A DNA stretch of 64,000 bases from Dactylorhiza incarnata (GCA_033032865.1 JAWHQI010000075.1:5084001-5148000), one strand, 5' to 3'. Numbered from the stretch's first letter, positions 32,460-45,372 are shown. The notes: generated by a model from the sequence alone, not told the origin. Program-made: numbers and translations.

Positions 32460-34177
32460 AATTAGGTGTCTTAGAAATGTCACTATAACCCTTATAAAAA
32501 TCTATCTAAATTATCTTATGTACTTTGTTATATTTGTTTGCATTAAAAAAAAACAAATCAAAAATCAATAAAAATTTAAAACTATTGACACCACTAAAAA
32601 GACGTTAAAAGCGCCTTCATATCAACTTCATAATGTCTGAAATTTCAACTGTAAAAAGGTCTATTTATATTACAAATGTATCATGAAAAAGATTTTTCAA
32701 AAAGTCAAAAACTGGTGTTCTGTCTCGGCGTTAAGAAGCTAACGCCTGGCATTACCCTCTATGCTCAAATTTTTTTTCCTTGTTTGTTGTTATTTACTTC
32801 AAAAATAAAAAAAATAAAAAAATAAAAATGTGCTAAAATGTTTATTTCAAGGATGATTATATATATTGCTTAAAGATTCTTTACAATGTTTAATTTAAAC
32901 CTTCAAGTTTCTTAAAAACATTGTTTTGATTTTATCATGCCTTGAATATCATCTTAAAATATGCAAAAACAAAATTGGTTATAGATTACATGTATAGAAA
33001 TGTTTTTACATGCCTCTAAGTATGAATAAAGTTTTTTATCTTTGATAATGATTTTCTCACTTACACCTTTTTGTTAATATACACGTGTTTTAAATCTTAT
33101 TGCATAATTGTGTAGTATAAGAACTTATTTTGAATCTCATAAATAGTTTACCTACACAACATTGAATTCTTTCTTGAATTCTTTGTTCTTCATGCACTTG
33201 TGATTAGAGAAATGTGGTATATAAAATAAAATTTCTATGTTTGCAAAAATAAGTGAATTCGGAGTCCTTAGTCACTATTCTAAAAAGCAAATAATGAGTG
33301 ACAAGGTTAACTCCACCAAGCAGTACTCACCCTTCTAATAAGTCTTAATGAGCATTGTAAGGTTGAGCACCTTGGAAAGAATTGTAAAGTGTCTTGTGCA
33401 AACAAAATTTTCACCACTTCTCTTTAAAAATAAAAATGAAAATCTTTATGTGCATTGAAATTTGTGGAAGTAAAGTTGTTTACGTTCAATTCAAGTTATG
33501 TTCTTACATTACATAGTTTCATGTGGTTTGATTTATACTCTTGTATACTTTATCAAAACACACTTATTGAACACATCATTATCATTTATAATACTTCCAC
33601 TCATGAGAATTGGACTAAAAATTTCGCTATACAATTTTCTACAATCATGAGTAAATGCACTAGATATCAACGAATGATCTTTACAATGTTTTTGTATACT
33701 TGAAATGCAAATTTATTTACATTGTAAACATATCTTTACTTGATATTCTTATAATCTTGCTTGCTACTTTTTGCTACAAATTACAAATGAACTTGCAACT
33801 TTTTTCTTACATTCAAAACATCTAATTATTTGATTTAAACGCTTATTATATTTTGTACTTATAATTTCTAAATGATGTTACAAATTGCTTTCGCTGTGTT
33901 CACTATTTATATTCAAGTTGCTCTTATCTCTACTAAATGCATATTGTTTTATATTGCTATGACTCTATCCCACCTTCTTTTGATTATAACAAAAGGAGGA
34001 GAATAATTGAAGAAATAAAGAAATCTTTTATTTAGGGGGAGTGCATTAGGAAATGCATTCATGTAGGTGGGGTATCCACATAGGGGGAGTATGCATGATT
34101 AACATATACTATAAAACACTACTTTAATTATATTTTATTTCTTATTAGTGAATTTGTTATTATCAAAAGGGGGAGAT
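32460..34177 (+). other. 3' UTR of element A with polypurine motifs
   Basis: 1.7 kb of AT-rich DNA without a supported gene. It contains one copy of the element's palindromic word (GGCGTTAAGAAGCTAACGCC, about 32727-32747), the conserved block shared with H and D (33311-33403), several AGGGGGAG motifs (about 34037-34090) and the final polypurine tract AAAAGGGGGAGAT (34165-34177) against the 3' LTR. Confidence 0.8.
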
Positions 34178-35355
34178 TGTTGGAGCTTGTGTTCCACTTC
34201 TCTTAGTTTGAGAAATAACTAATCACACTATGTATTTGATCTTGCTTGTGTTTATAGTGTGCAGGTACTATAGTTATATAACCCTATGAACAGGATGCTG
34301 ATTGATGACGATTCTATGAAAAGAGAGCTAACGCCCCGCATTAGTAGTTAACGCCCCGCGTTAACTTCCGTCGAGAAAGAATCCATCTAGATGAAATGAC
34401 GTCGAGAGGGAATCCGTCGAGAAGACAGAGACAACGCCATCGTTGACTCTTAACGGCCGCGTTGAGTCACGATTTGCCACGATCCCGACAGTTTGCACGA
34501 TCTCAGCAACTGCCGTACACGATGCTTAACTCTGGCGTTAATGCTTAACACCGGGCGTTAGCTCCCATGTCTATTTAAAGTCCTGATTTCGTTTGCTCAA
34601 GTGAGATGCATTGAAGCCTTCATTCCAGAGATCTGTGAGAGCATTTCATTCCGAATTCAGAGAGAACTCCCAACACCAACATTGGGGAACAAGAATGAGA
34701 AGGAGATTTCCAACGACAAATTTGAAGAAGGACGCTCGCTTCAACTCCGACGTGGTCATGGCGTATCTTCAACATCTCCTTCAGCGCTCTTCATTCAAGG
34801 GAGTCTTTTGTTTTGATTTAATCTTTATCTTTTTATATTTTCTTGTAACGATAGTGAATTCACCGCCTTGCGTATGACGACTAGGTCCTTGTGCAGCTTA
34901 CGGGGTAATTCACCGCCTTGCGCATGGCGACTAGGTCAAGTATAGATCTAGGGGGTGGCTAGAGGCTTTATTTGGGAATAGATAGGCTATAGCCAACCGG
35001 TCCTTGGGAGAAGGACCGGTGAAGGAACAAAAAAAGTGATTTTTATCTTGTCGCCTTTATTTCAAGCGTTATTGAAATTAAATGTTTTGTAATTTTCTTC
35101 TTGAAATAAATAATACTCATTTTATTATCTCTGATTGTCTGAAAATTTATTTCACTTAAGATTGTGCAAGTAAAATCACTTTGAATATTTCTGCAAAAAT
35201 ATTTTTGAGGAGATAACGCCCGGCGTTAACTATATAACTCCATGCGTTAGCTACAGAGCCGAAAAGTTTTTCTGTTTTTATAAAATTTGTCAGTTTATCT
35301 TAAAAACAGTAAACCCCTTATTCACCCCCCTCTAAGGGCGCCATCAGATCCAACA
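34178..35355 (+). repeat. 3' LTR of element A
   Basis: 1178 bp, the same termini as the 5' LTR. TATA-like CTATTTAAAG is at 34571-34580. The C run near its end is only C6 (35325-35330), against C13 in the 5' LTR of the same element, so the homopolymer has changed length since insertion (or in assembly). Confidence 0.95.
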
Positions 35356-35360
35356 ATCCC

Positions 35361-35851
35361 GACCTGTACCCGTGCGTGAAATCCGTCGCCACTCCTGGAG
35401 ATCAGACATGAAGAGTTTCTATCGATCTCGTTGCTGTTCCTGTAGACCCATCGCCGCCTTTCCTTGTCGGTTCTAGCAATTCGTAGAGACGTTGAGGGCT
35501 CTCCTTCTCCAACCTAGCTCTTGTCATACAAGAGGCTTAGGGTTCTCCTTCATTTGTGTGGACTTCTATATAGGTGTAGACTTATTTCTATACTAACTCC
35601 TCCGACGAGAAGTCCAATCTTGACAAAGACGAAGGAAGCCCAAAGGAAGGACCCGGAATAGGATTCTGATTCCTAGAATAATTTTCTTGGAGCATCTGAT
35701 TGAGTATTGACTATATTCCACAAAGGTAATTTTATTATTGCTGCAATTTCATGATTTATGGTTTTAGCAAGATCTATTTGTCTCTTTTGGGTTGTTCTTG
35801 TCTATTTCACTGCCCACATTTGATGTGACTACCCATAAGGAAAACCCAACA
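35361..35851 (+). repeat. 5' LTR of element E, part 2
   Basis: Continues the LTR interrupted by element A: sequence after the ATCCC duplication runs to AAAACCCAACA at 35851, immediately before a tRNA-Met primer site. Together with 10679-12046 it gives an LTR of roughly 1.85 kb. This part would be R/U5, downstream of the TATA box at 11959. Confidence 0.75.
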
Positions 35852-35852
35852 G

Positions 35853-35864
35853 TGGTATCAGAGC
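35853..35864 (+). other. Primer binding site of element E (tRNA-iMet)
   Basis: TGGTATCAGAGC one base after the LTR end CCCAACA, the standard Copia initiator-tRNA primer site. It fixes the end of the E LTR. Confidence 0.9.
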
Positions 35865-36714
35865 TAGGTTTCTGTTATTTCCATGTTTCAGAAATTGTTC
35901 CCTTTGTAGTAACCGTTTGTCTCTATGTTAGTTTGTGAAACTAAATGCATAAAGAGGCGAGCTTGTCTACTGCTATAAGGGTGTTTGCCTATGCTAGCAT
36001 CCAGTACATGTAAATTTGAAGATTTAGAAATGTTCTAAATATTCAGATTTAGTCCATATCATCAAATGTTGATGGTTTTGTGCATCTGGAATGTATCCGG
36101 GTTATGCTTGTTATTTCTTTCATAATTGTGAAATTGTGTGCACATTGATTAAATGTTAATCAAGATTAATTGTTAATCAAGTATCAAAAAAATCCCTTAA
36201 ATTTAATATTAAGTATTCGGATGCCTTCCGATGGATGACACTCTTCCTGCCTCGATCGATGAAATGTGGGCTTGACAAAGCAAGGTGCATTAATCTATCT
36301 TGGTAAGGGTGCGAGCGGATAATTGTGATATCCCATTGTTGACATCGGGTCCAACATAACTAGGTGACCTCAAAGGTTGAGTGCCTAGAGACATAGGGTT
36401 GACATGCACCATGTGATGGATATGAATAAACAGTTATTCACCAACCATACAAGAGTTGCATTGTGATGTAATTGGCAAGTGTTGTCTACCTAAATAGCCA
36501 CATTATGGGTGATCAGCCAAAACTGACTTATGATGGCGGTGAAATACAGATCTTGTCCACTAAGAGAGTAACTTGCATAAACTCTCTGAATTGATATTAA
36601 GGGTTATCAATTTGTCTAAAATTGTTGGAGCTTTTAATAAAAGTCCTTATTAAAATAAAATTGTATTTTGAAATATAATACTAAAATGTTATGAAAATTT
36701 ATTATAGAATTTCC
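35865..36714 (+). other. 5' leader of element E
   Basis: 850 bp between the primer site and the gag start. No supported reading frame. The sequence is not repeated elsewhere in the window. Confidence 0.6.
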
Positions 36715-36959
36715 ATGGAAAGTACATCTCACTCCACTCTATCCCTGAGAGCCATCCTTGAGAAGTACACGATCAATGGGACAAACTTCCTTGACTTGTA
36801 TAAGAACCTGAGGATTGTCCTCAGGCAAGAGCGCAAACTCTATGTCTTGGAAGGGGAATCCCCCACAAAGCCGACCGGGAATGCTCCTCGAGCAGACAAG
36901 GATGCTTACAAGAAGTATCAAGATGATACCATGGATGTTGAATGCCTCATGCTTGCTAC
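36715..36959 (+). pseudogene. gag: gag of element E, part 1
   Basis: Starts MESTSHSTLSLRAILEKY at ATG 36715. The Copia Gag pattern is recognisable: NGTNFLDLYKNLRIVLRQER, then LYVLEGESPTKP and AYKKYQDDTMDVECLMLA. The frame is open to the insertion point of element D (36959/36960), and the following codons are found at 46598. Confidence 0.85.
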
Positions 36960-38155
36960 TGTTGGATCGATCAGCGCCCTTATAGGGGGGGGGGGGGGGG
37001 GTGAATAAGGGTTTTCAAAAACTTTAGATTATATTTATTAAACTTTGAATTATTGTAAGATTAAAGACTTGAAATAAGTTAAGTAAACCAAAAAGAGAGA
37101 CAAGCTTTATTAATGATAAATAAGTTTTACAAAACTTGATCTCGATGTCGCTAGAGATCGGAGGCGAATAATAAAAAAACTCTTTTTGTTTTCTATCCCG
37201 ACTCGCTTCCCCACAAACCGGTGGACCTAGCCTTATCCTCCCCGGATTCGGCCTCAAGCCGCTCTAGCCAATCCTTCCACGGATGTGGCCTCGAGCACCC
37301 CCTATAACTAGCCTAGATCTAGTCGCCAACACGAGGCGAATTTCAGCCCTAAGTCTACCCCAGACCTAGTCGCCAACATGAGGCGATTTCACTACCGTTT
37401 ACAATGAAGAAAGAGAAATAAAATAACAAAACATCCCCTAAGATGAACTTCTGAAGTCAGGGATGAAGATCCGCTGTAGAATCAGCGTTTGTCGAAGCGG
37501 ACTTCGTCTGGATTCGGCGTGATGGAATTCTCCTTCAGAAATTGGCAGAGCTTCGCCGGGACCTCAAATTTCGGCTAAGACAAGCCTCTGGACTTCTAGT
37601 GCTCTCTCTCTCTGAGGTGTATGCAATGGGTGTGTTAGAAAACAAGAGGAGAGAGGGTCCTTTTATAGCCCAAGCGCTACCGCCGGCGCTAGCCCGGATT
37701 AGGAAACAATTTGCGCGGCAGGATCTCCCATCCGCGACAACGTTTTGCTCTATGCCTTTTGTGCGCCATGCTACCGCCAGCGCTAGTAGCTACCGCCGGC
37801 GCAATCCCTGATTAAGAAATATCTTGCGCGGCAGGATCTTCAATCCGCGGCAACCTTGCTTTTATTCCTTCTGTGTTCATCGCTACCGCCTGCGTTATCC
37901 GCTACCGCCAGGCGTTAGCGCCTTCTACAACAGCTCCTGGAATTGTGCTATTCATCGCTAGTGCCCGGCGCTAGGTGCTTCCACCGGCGCTAGTGAGCCT
38001 CTTCGAATTCTGGCTTCAATTTTGGGGGCAGTCATCATGAGTACTCCTTGAGTCATATGGATTATGTTAACCTGCACACTTGAACACACAAGATCAAATA
38101 CACATAGGATTTGTTATTCTCAAACCTAGGAGATGCGGAAAACTATGTTCCAACA
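36960..38155 (-). repeat. 3' LTR of element D
   Basis: 1196 bp. On the minus strand U3 holds repeats of GCTAGCGC/GCGGTAGC-type words (plus coordinates about 37669-38000) upstream of the TATA box TATAAAAG (37660-37667). A G17 run on plus (36985-37001) marks its 3' end. The adjoining polypurine tract is 38156-38168 (AAAAGGGGGAGTT on minus). Confidence 0.95.
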
Positions 38156-40366
38156 AACTCCCCCTTTTGATAATAACAAATCCATTAATGATAAATCAAA
38201 GCATTAATAGATAAGCATGATGAAACTCTACTTGTGTGTGTGTGAGAGTGATGACTTAGGATAATTATTGATTTTAGCATTTAGAATTGCTCCCCCTAAA
38301 TACATGCTCCCCCTAAGTGAGTGCACCCCTAATATGTAAGCTATCATCTGAATTTGTCATGTTGGGTTTATGATAGCGGGTTATATTTATCATGTTAGTT
38401 CTCCCCCTTTGTTATTAGCAAAAGAGGGTAGGGAAAAAAGCACCAAAGAATTTGTAAACAGAAGAGAAGGCATGATCAAGCCTTTTTTAAGTAAATGATA
38501 AGGAGTTTTAGAATTGTTTTTCATTTAAATAGATCAGAGTTATGAGCATTACAAAATTTTCAGAGTTTGTAGCATGAATGATTTTTATGTTTGAAGTAAC
38601 CAATAAAAAGTGTTCCAAGTAAATCTATCACTTAATGAAAGATAGGAATTTTTAAGAATAGGTGATGATGTAAAGAATACAAGATATTAAGTAAGCATGA
38701 AAGCACAAGGTAAAACACTAATATGGTTAAGATGCAGAAGGCTTATAGCAATACAAACAACATCAAATAGTAATGATAATCCAAAAAAAATATGAGTTAA
38801 AGATCACAAAAGATGATGTTTTTGTAAATCATTTTGCAGTTAGATCTTTAAGTTTTATAATAATCAAGCATTAAATAATGTTTATCAAAAAGAAATTACT
38901 ACACTGTTACTTTAATTCATAATTCCAAAAACATACAAAACATTGTAGAACACATGCTAGGTTATCTAGTGCATTTCATAAATAAAAAGTAATATAGAAT
39001 TAGCATTAGGATCCAATACTCATGAGAAGAAGTGTTATGGAGGATAATGATGTGCACATAAGTGTATTTTTGAGGAATGTAAACAAATGTTTTGATCAAA
39101 AATACAAGATATATGTAAAGTACTAGCACAATAAAACACAAATAAGATTACTTCCACACACTTTAATGCACAATAAAAAGTACAACTACCAAGGTGCTCT
39201 GCACACACAATGCTCATCAAGACTTATCAGGGTGCAAAGTAGTGCTTGGGGGATCACATATTTTATTTTGAATTTTGAGACTAGTGATCCGGTGTACTTA
39301 AGAGTAAGTGGTTTTTCTTATTTTTGAAAGAAAGATTTGATTTGCACAAGACACTTTACTATTCTTTCCAAGGTGCTCAACCTCACAATGCTTATTAAGG
39401 CTTATCAGGAGGTTCAAGTAGTGCTTGGTGGAGTTATCTTTGTCATTTATTTTATAATTTTGTTTTGTACAAAGTTCTCTGAATACACTTGTTTTGCAAA
39501 TCAATAGAATTTATGAAAAACATAACCACTTTTCTTAATTTTTAAGAGTGCAAAAGAAGGAGTGTAGGTAAGATACTTGTGCAATTTTAATTTATTTGTA
39601 CTAATACAAAACATACACGAGCATTCTTAGATTAAATACATATGTAGACAATGCCAAAAAAAAGGTGAGTGAATAAAGATCATTTTCGAACATAAAGCAT
39701 TTCTCATACTTAGAGGCATGCTAAGCTTGATCCTACACAACTTTTAAACTATAATTGATGCACATTTGAATAGATATATCAAAGCATGAAGAAAGACAAT
39801 GTCCAAAGTAGTTTGAAAAGATAAATTGTAATATTGTAGAATTTCGAAATAATAGATTAAATCATGCTTGAAAAAATTATACAGTTTTTTTTATAGTTTT
39901 AAAGTTTTATATTTTTGTATTTGATTTTAGCAAATAAAAGCATATTTTTGTAATTTTTTGCTTTTGTAATTTTTATATTTGATTTTTGCATAAAGATGAA
40001 CTTTAAACAAAGGAAACAACACAAGCGAAAAATAAAAACATATTTTTTTGTAATTTAGTTTTTGTAGTTTTTATTTGATTTTTCAAAAAATAAAGAAACA
40101 CAGAAGGGCAAAACTAAGTAGAAAATATAAATTAATATATTTTTAGAAATTTTTCGAAATTCAAAAAATACAGAAAATAGAACATGGACGCTAGCGCCTG
40201 CGGTAGCGCTAGCGCGGGAGGCAGTGAATGATTTTTAAGGATTTTGGAAATTTTTATTTTGGATCTGGATTAAGTGTCCCAATAGTAGTTCCATGCTGAA
40301 GTTGCAGATTTTTAGGAGATATTTTGGATGGTTAAAAGTGAAGAAAATTGTATTTGTGAGCATGTT
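38156..40366 (-). other. 3' UTR of element D
   Basis: 2.2 kb of AT-rich DNA with no supported gene. Several AGGGGGAGC motifs on the minus strand (about 38290-38320 and 38402-38410), the block conserved with H and A (39341-39434) plus a weaker copy (39190-39260), and one copy of this element's palindromic word (about 40187-40216: CGCTAGCGCC..GGTAGCGCTAGCGC). Confidence 0.8.
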
Positions 40367-41631
40367 TTAACTTGAAAGATCTAGGACACCTAATTCAAGT
40401 CGTAATAATCGAAATCTTACATCGGGAAGGGGTTTAGTAAATATGTCAGCAAGTTGAGAGTCCGTCCCAATGAAGCTTACTTTTATATTTTCTTTCTTAA
40501 TGTGATCCCTAATGAAATGATGGCGAACGTCGATGTGTTTGGATCTAGAATGGTGTACGGGGTTATATGTGAGATCTATTGCACTCTTGTTGTCACATTT
40601 AAGATCTATGTTTTTAAGATGAAATCCAAAGTCCTCTAGTGTTTGGCTCATCCATAACGCTTGTGCACAACAACTACCAAGTGCAATATATTCAGCCTCC
40701 GTGGTGGAGAGTGCAACCGAAGATTATTTTCTACTAGACCATGCAACTAAAGAGGGTCCCAAAAAGTGACACGTACCGCTAGTGCTTTTTCTATCTAGTG
40801 AGCACCCGGCGTAGTCCGAATCGGAATAGTCGTGGAGTGTGAAAGTGTCATTATGTGGGTACCATAATCCTAGTTTAGATGATCCTATTAGATAACGAAA
40901 AATACGTTTTACCACTTTTAAATGAGATTCTTTTGGATCGGCTTGAAAGTGAGCACATAAACATACGACAAACATTATATCTGGTCTAGATGCACTTAAA
41001 TAAAGAAGAGAACCTATCATTCCTCTATATAGTGTTTGATCAATAGAAATTCCAGATTCATCTTTTCCTAGTTTTAATGAAGCACTCATAGGAGTAGAAG
41101 CTTGTTTAAGATTTTCAAATCCAAATCGTTTAAGCATATCGTGAACATATTTTGATTGACAAATAAAAATACCATCAGTTTTTTGTGAAATTTGAAAACC
41201 AAGAAAGTATGATAGTTCTCGTACAAGACTCATTTCAAATTCATTTTTCATTATTAAGACTACTTCATTACACAACTCTTCATTAGTGGCTCCAAAAATG
41301 ATGTCATCAACACATATTTGTAGAATAATTGATTCATTATTTTTATGCTTAATGAAGAGTGTGTTGTCTGCACTTCCCGTAACATAACCGTGCTCTAACA
41401 GAAACGATGTAAGACGATCATACCATGCACGGGGCGCTTGTTTTAAACCATAAAGTACTTTTTCTAATTTGTAAACATGATTTGGAAAATTTTCATTTAT
41501 GAAAGGGGGGGGGGGGGGGGGGGGGGTTATTCTACATAAACTTCTTCTTTAATAAACCCATTTAAAAAGGCACTTTTAACATCCATTTGAAATAATTTTA
41601 TTCTTTTAAAACTCGCAAATGCCAAAAATAT
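40367..41631 (-). pseudogene. pol: pol of element D, C-terminal RT and RNase H
   Basis: After a TGA at about 41629 the RT continues: LFQMDVKSAFLNGF (catalytic Asp), a TAA and a C22 tract (41505-41526 on plus) that shifts the frame, then LYGLKQAPRAWYDRL and ICVDDIIFGATNEELCN. The active site reads CVDD in place of YVDD. RNase H: YSDSDYAGC, KSTSGTCHFLG, a TAA at about 40721, ALSTTEAEYIALGSCC, LKCDNKSAIDL and IFTKPLPDVRF. The frame ends normally at 40367. Apart from the C-tract slip, the damage is nonsense mutations. Confidence 0.9.
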
Positions 41632-43254
41632 TCATATAGATTCTAAGCGAGCTACGGGTGCAAAGGTTTCTTCAAAGTCTACCCCCTCAATTTGTGAATA
41701 GCCTTGAGCAACTAAGCGTGCTTTATTTCTTACAATCCTAGATTCACCATCTAGCTTATTTTTAAAAATCCATTTTACGCCAATAATTGGATGATTAGAT
41801 GGTCTTTCTACTAAATTCCAAACTTTATTTCTTTCAAATTGTCCTAACTCTTCATTCATTGCCAAGAACCAAAATTCGTCATTTAAAGCGGTGAAAACGT
41901 TTTTAGGTTCAATTTCAGACACAAAGCAAATATTTGAAAATGTTTCATGAAGAGAGGACCGAGTTCTTACCCTAGTAGAAGGTTCCCCAATGACTAGCTC
42001 CTTTGGATGATTTTTGGAAAAGTTTAGAATGCTTGGAGGTACATATTCATCTTCTTTGGGCTTCTCCTCCTCTTCTTTGGACGGTTCTTCTTCGTCGTGC
42101 TCCAAGGATGGCAAAGGTTCATCATCGGTACCTGTAGGGAGCTTCTCTGCACAAGGAACAAACTCATCAAATCTGACATTAATTGACTCTTCAACCTTAC
42201 TTGATCTTTTATTAAATATTCTATATGCTTTACTAGTTGAAGAATAACCAAGAAATATTCCTTCATCGCATTTTTCGTCAAATTTTCCTAAAGAATCTTT
42301 GGTATTAAGAATGAAGCATTTACATCCAAATACTTTAAAATACGATACATTAGGTTTCTTTTGATAGTAGAGTTCATATGGTGTGAGAGTTAATGATGGG
42401 CGAAGCATAACTCTATTCATTACATAGCATGCAGTGCTTATGACTTCTGCCCAAAAATACTTAGGTAATTTATATCCAGATAGCATGGTGCGTGCAAGTT
42501 CTTGTATTGTCCTATTTTTCCGTTCTACAACACCGTTTTGTTGAGGTGTGCGTGGAGCAGAGAACTCATGCTTAATACCTAACATGTCACAAAAAGATTT
42601 AAAATTTTCATTTTCAAATTCACCTCCATGATCTGAGCGAATGCATTTTATTTTTAAATCTAATTCATTTTGAATGCGAGTACATAATTTTGAAAATTCG
42701 CAAAATGCATCAGATTTGGAGGAGAGAAATAAAGTCCAACAATATCTAGAATAGTCATCTATGAGAACATAAGTATATAATCTACCACCAAGACTCGCAG
42801 TGTTAACGGGACCAAAAAGATCCATATGAATTAATTGCAGAGGTTTTGATGTAGAAATTTTGTTTTTGCTTTTAAAAGATGACTTAGTAAATTTGCCTTT
42901 TTGGCATGGAGAGCATAATGAAGATAAATTTCCATTTAACTTAGGCAATCCTCTAATCAATTCTCTTTTTGCTAGTTTTAAAATGAGCTTTGTACTAGCG
43001 TGGCCTAAGCGTCTATGCCATAATTCTAATTCATCATTTTTCGTTATAAAACATTTTATAGAAGATTTAGAAAGATCATGAAATGAAACTATGTAAACAT
43101 TATGAATTCTAGGTGCAGTTAATAACACATCATTTGTCTTAGGATTAACAATCTTGCAAAGGTTAGTGGAAGATTCAATAAGTACGTCTAAACCTTTATC
43201 ACACAGTTGACTTATAGATATTAGGTTATGTTTTAATCCTTTCACATAAATCAC
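41632..43254 (-). pseudogene. pol: pol of element D, integrase and N-terminal RT (540-codon open stretch)
   Basis: Longest intact frame in the window. GAG-pre-integrase [16 protein letters not shown] at about residues 74-89 with CSPCQKGKF. Integrase catalytic residues are present: [18 protein letters not shown] and GVVERKNR (D, D, E). The C-terminal [20 protein letters not shown] region follows, then RT begins with [30 protein letters not shown] and PVARLESI before a stop. The upstream frame (protease) is separated by a one-base deletion near 43262. Not functional as a whole, but the integrase looks undamaged. Confidence 0.92.
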
Positions 43255-43859
43255 ATTGATATAAGAAAAGATGCGTTACCCACTGTACCAACTCCCATGA
43301 TCCTTCCTTTTCCGTTATCGCCAAACGTCACTATTCCTCCTTTCTTCTTTTCTAGGCTAAGGAATTTTGCTTTATTGCCCGTCATGTGTTTGGAGCAGCC
43401 TGAGTCCAAATACCACACGTCCTCTATTTCCTTAGCCTTCCTGCAAATCTAGACAGAGGATGAGAGTAAAGACCCAGATACCCAAGAGGTACCACCCATA
43501 GAGTAAGTGGATTTCTTAGGTACCCAGATTTGTTTTAATGATCGTTGATTTATTATATTCCTGCAAGAGCCAGATGTATGCCCAAATTTAAGACAATTAG
43601 CACACGAAATAAAGGGGGTTGAGACCCTTTTCTGAGTTTGTACGTTGCCCTTGCTGGATGATGTTTGTACATTAGAAAAACCAGAAGAATTTTTAATATT
43701 AGAGCTACCGCCGGCGTTAGTAGCTAGCGCCGGGCGGTAGTGTTCACTTTTATATCCGAGTCCGATTTTTCAAGACCCAAAGCATTGATTACCCAGAAGC
43801 ATATCCAGGGATTTTTGACCAATCCCGAATTTGTTTATGGCTAAATTTAGATTTTGATT
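43255..43859 (-). pseudogene. pol: gag C-terminus and protease of element D
   Basis: Minus-strand frame with stops. SLDMLLGNQCFGS, a Cys/His motif FISCANCLKFGHTSGSC (about 43560-43610), IWVPKKSTYSMGGTSWVSGS, and the protease WYLDSGCSKHMTGNKAKF (about 43370-43425) with its catalytic Asp intact. A palindromic pair CTACCGCCGGCGTTAG..CTAGCGCCGGGCGGTAG lies in the frame at 43705-43740, matching this element's U3 word. Confidence 0.85.
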
Positions 43860-45338
43860 TTATTTTTTAAGAGATGTATTTTCTTGAACAATCATAACAC
43901 ATTTGTTTTCAAATCCTTTTTTGTTCTTTTCAATTTGTAATATAGAAGTTTTCAATTTTCTCTCTAAGTCCCCTTTTTCTTTTGCAATGATTTTGTTTTG
44001 TGAAAGGGCATTAGAGAGAGAAACTTCAAGTTCTTTTATCATAAATAAAGAGTGCTCACATTCTTGACATGAAACTTTTCTTTTTTCAAGAGAGACTAAT
44101 TTTTTTGTGAGCTTACGATTTTCTTTTATAATAGATTCATTTTCAAGATTTAATAAAACAAATTTATCATAAAGTTCTTCAAAGGTAGGAGGAGATACCT
44201 CAGTGTCGCTAAGAACACTTGTGTCGTCATCGTCGCTTTTGGCCATTAAGCACAAGTTTGCTTCCTCCTCGCTACTTGACTCAGAACCGTTTGACTCTTC
44301 GGAGGAAGAGTCATCCCAAGTAGCGGCCTTCAACACTTTCTTCTTTTCTTTTGCTTTCTTTTGTTCTTTCCGTTCCTTTTGGTATTTTGGGCACTGGCTC
44401 CGAATGTTCCCGATTTTTCTGCAGTGATAGCATTCTGGAGGCGGCCTTTCTTCTTCGTCATCGCTTCCTTTTTCTTTCTTCGATGAAGAGGAGGATCTCT
44501 TTCGTCGAGTATCTTTTTGGAAGAATTTTCGGAATGTGTTCCTTCTCTCTGGATTTCTGATGAACTTCTTGAAATTCTTCACCAGGAGTCCTTCTTCATC
44601 ATCATCGTCCTCTTCGATGCACTCCTTCTTTGATGTCAGCGCCAACGCCTTTTTCTTCGGCTCCTTGTTGTATTCGTCATGTTGAATTTGTAGTTCTACC
44701 TCATGGGTTTTGAGATTCCCAATGAGATTCTCGATCTGGAGCGTTCTTAGGTTGTGCGACTCCGAGATGGCTGTTACCTTCGGATTGAACCTTGGAGGTA
44801 AGGAACGAAGAATTTTCCTCACCAAGTCCCCGTCGGAGTAGGTCTTTCCAAGCGCCTTTGATGCGTTGACAATCTTTGTGAAGCGAGTGTACATTGAGTT
44901 GATGTCCTCTTCCGTGTCCATCCTGAATTTTTCGTATTTAGATTCCAGTTGAAACAGCTTGGCATCTTTTACCTGCGATGTACCTTCGTGAGTAACTTCC
45001 AATTGATTCCAAATATCATAAGCAGTTGTGCATGCAGAAATTCTATTAAACTCAGTCCTATTTAAAGCGCAATATAAAGCGTTCATTGCTTTAGCATTAT
45101 TTTTACACCTTAGTTTATCGTTGTCATCCCATTTATCTTTAGGTTTTGCTAATGTCGCCTCTCCTACTACAGTTGTAGGCGGAGAGTACCATACTTCTAC
45201 CATGTTCCATACTTCTACATCCATGGTCATAAGAAAACACATCATTCGATTTTTCCAGTAGTTAAAATCCGACCCAGTAAAGAGAGGTGGTCGACTAACC
45301 CCTTGACCCTAAGGAAAAGCGAGATCATGAGACGCCAT
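43860..45338 (-). pseudogene. gag: gag of element D
   Basis: ATG at 45338 (MASHDLAFP), then a TAG at 45309-45311, then an uninterrupted 461-codon frame to 43860. Capsid region: NYWKNRMMCFL, YDIWNQLEVTHEGTSQVKD and LRSLPPRFNPKVTAI. The zinc knuckle reads CYHCRKIGNIRSQC (about 44410-44450), with Asn where the metal-binding His belongs. Basic and acidic Ser-rich stretches follow, then a coiled coil (LTKKLVSLEKRKVSCQECEHSL). It ends at a TAA that in element A is still read through. Confidence 0.92.
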
Positions 45339-45372
45339 TGTTCCCGGTTGTTAAGCCGATTGGAACAAAACC

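Larger units (their letters stand above)
12047..35355 (+). mobile_element. Copia element A (SIRE/Maximus-like), carrying nested B and C
   Basis: Bounded by LTRs 12047-13242 and 34178-35355 with identical termini (TGTTGGAGC and AGATCCAACA), a tRNA-Met primer site after the 5' LTR and a polypurine tract before the 3' LTR. Flanking 5-mers are GTCCC (12042-12046) and ATCCC (35356-35360), a 4/5 match consistent with an old target duplication. The gag-pol order gag, protease, integrase, RT, RNase H is Copia. Without B (13.1 kb) and C (1.0 kb) the element is about 9.1 kb. It sits inside the 5' LTR of element E. Lineage is suggested by the LTR type and repeated polypurine motifs. Confidence 0.9.
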
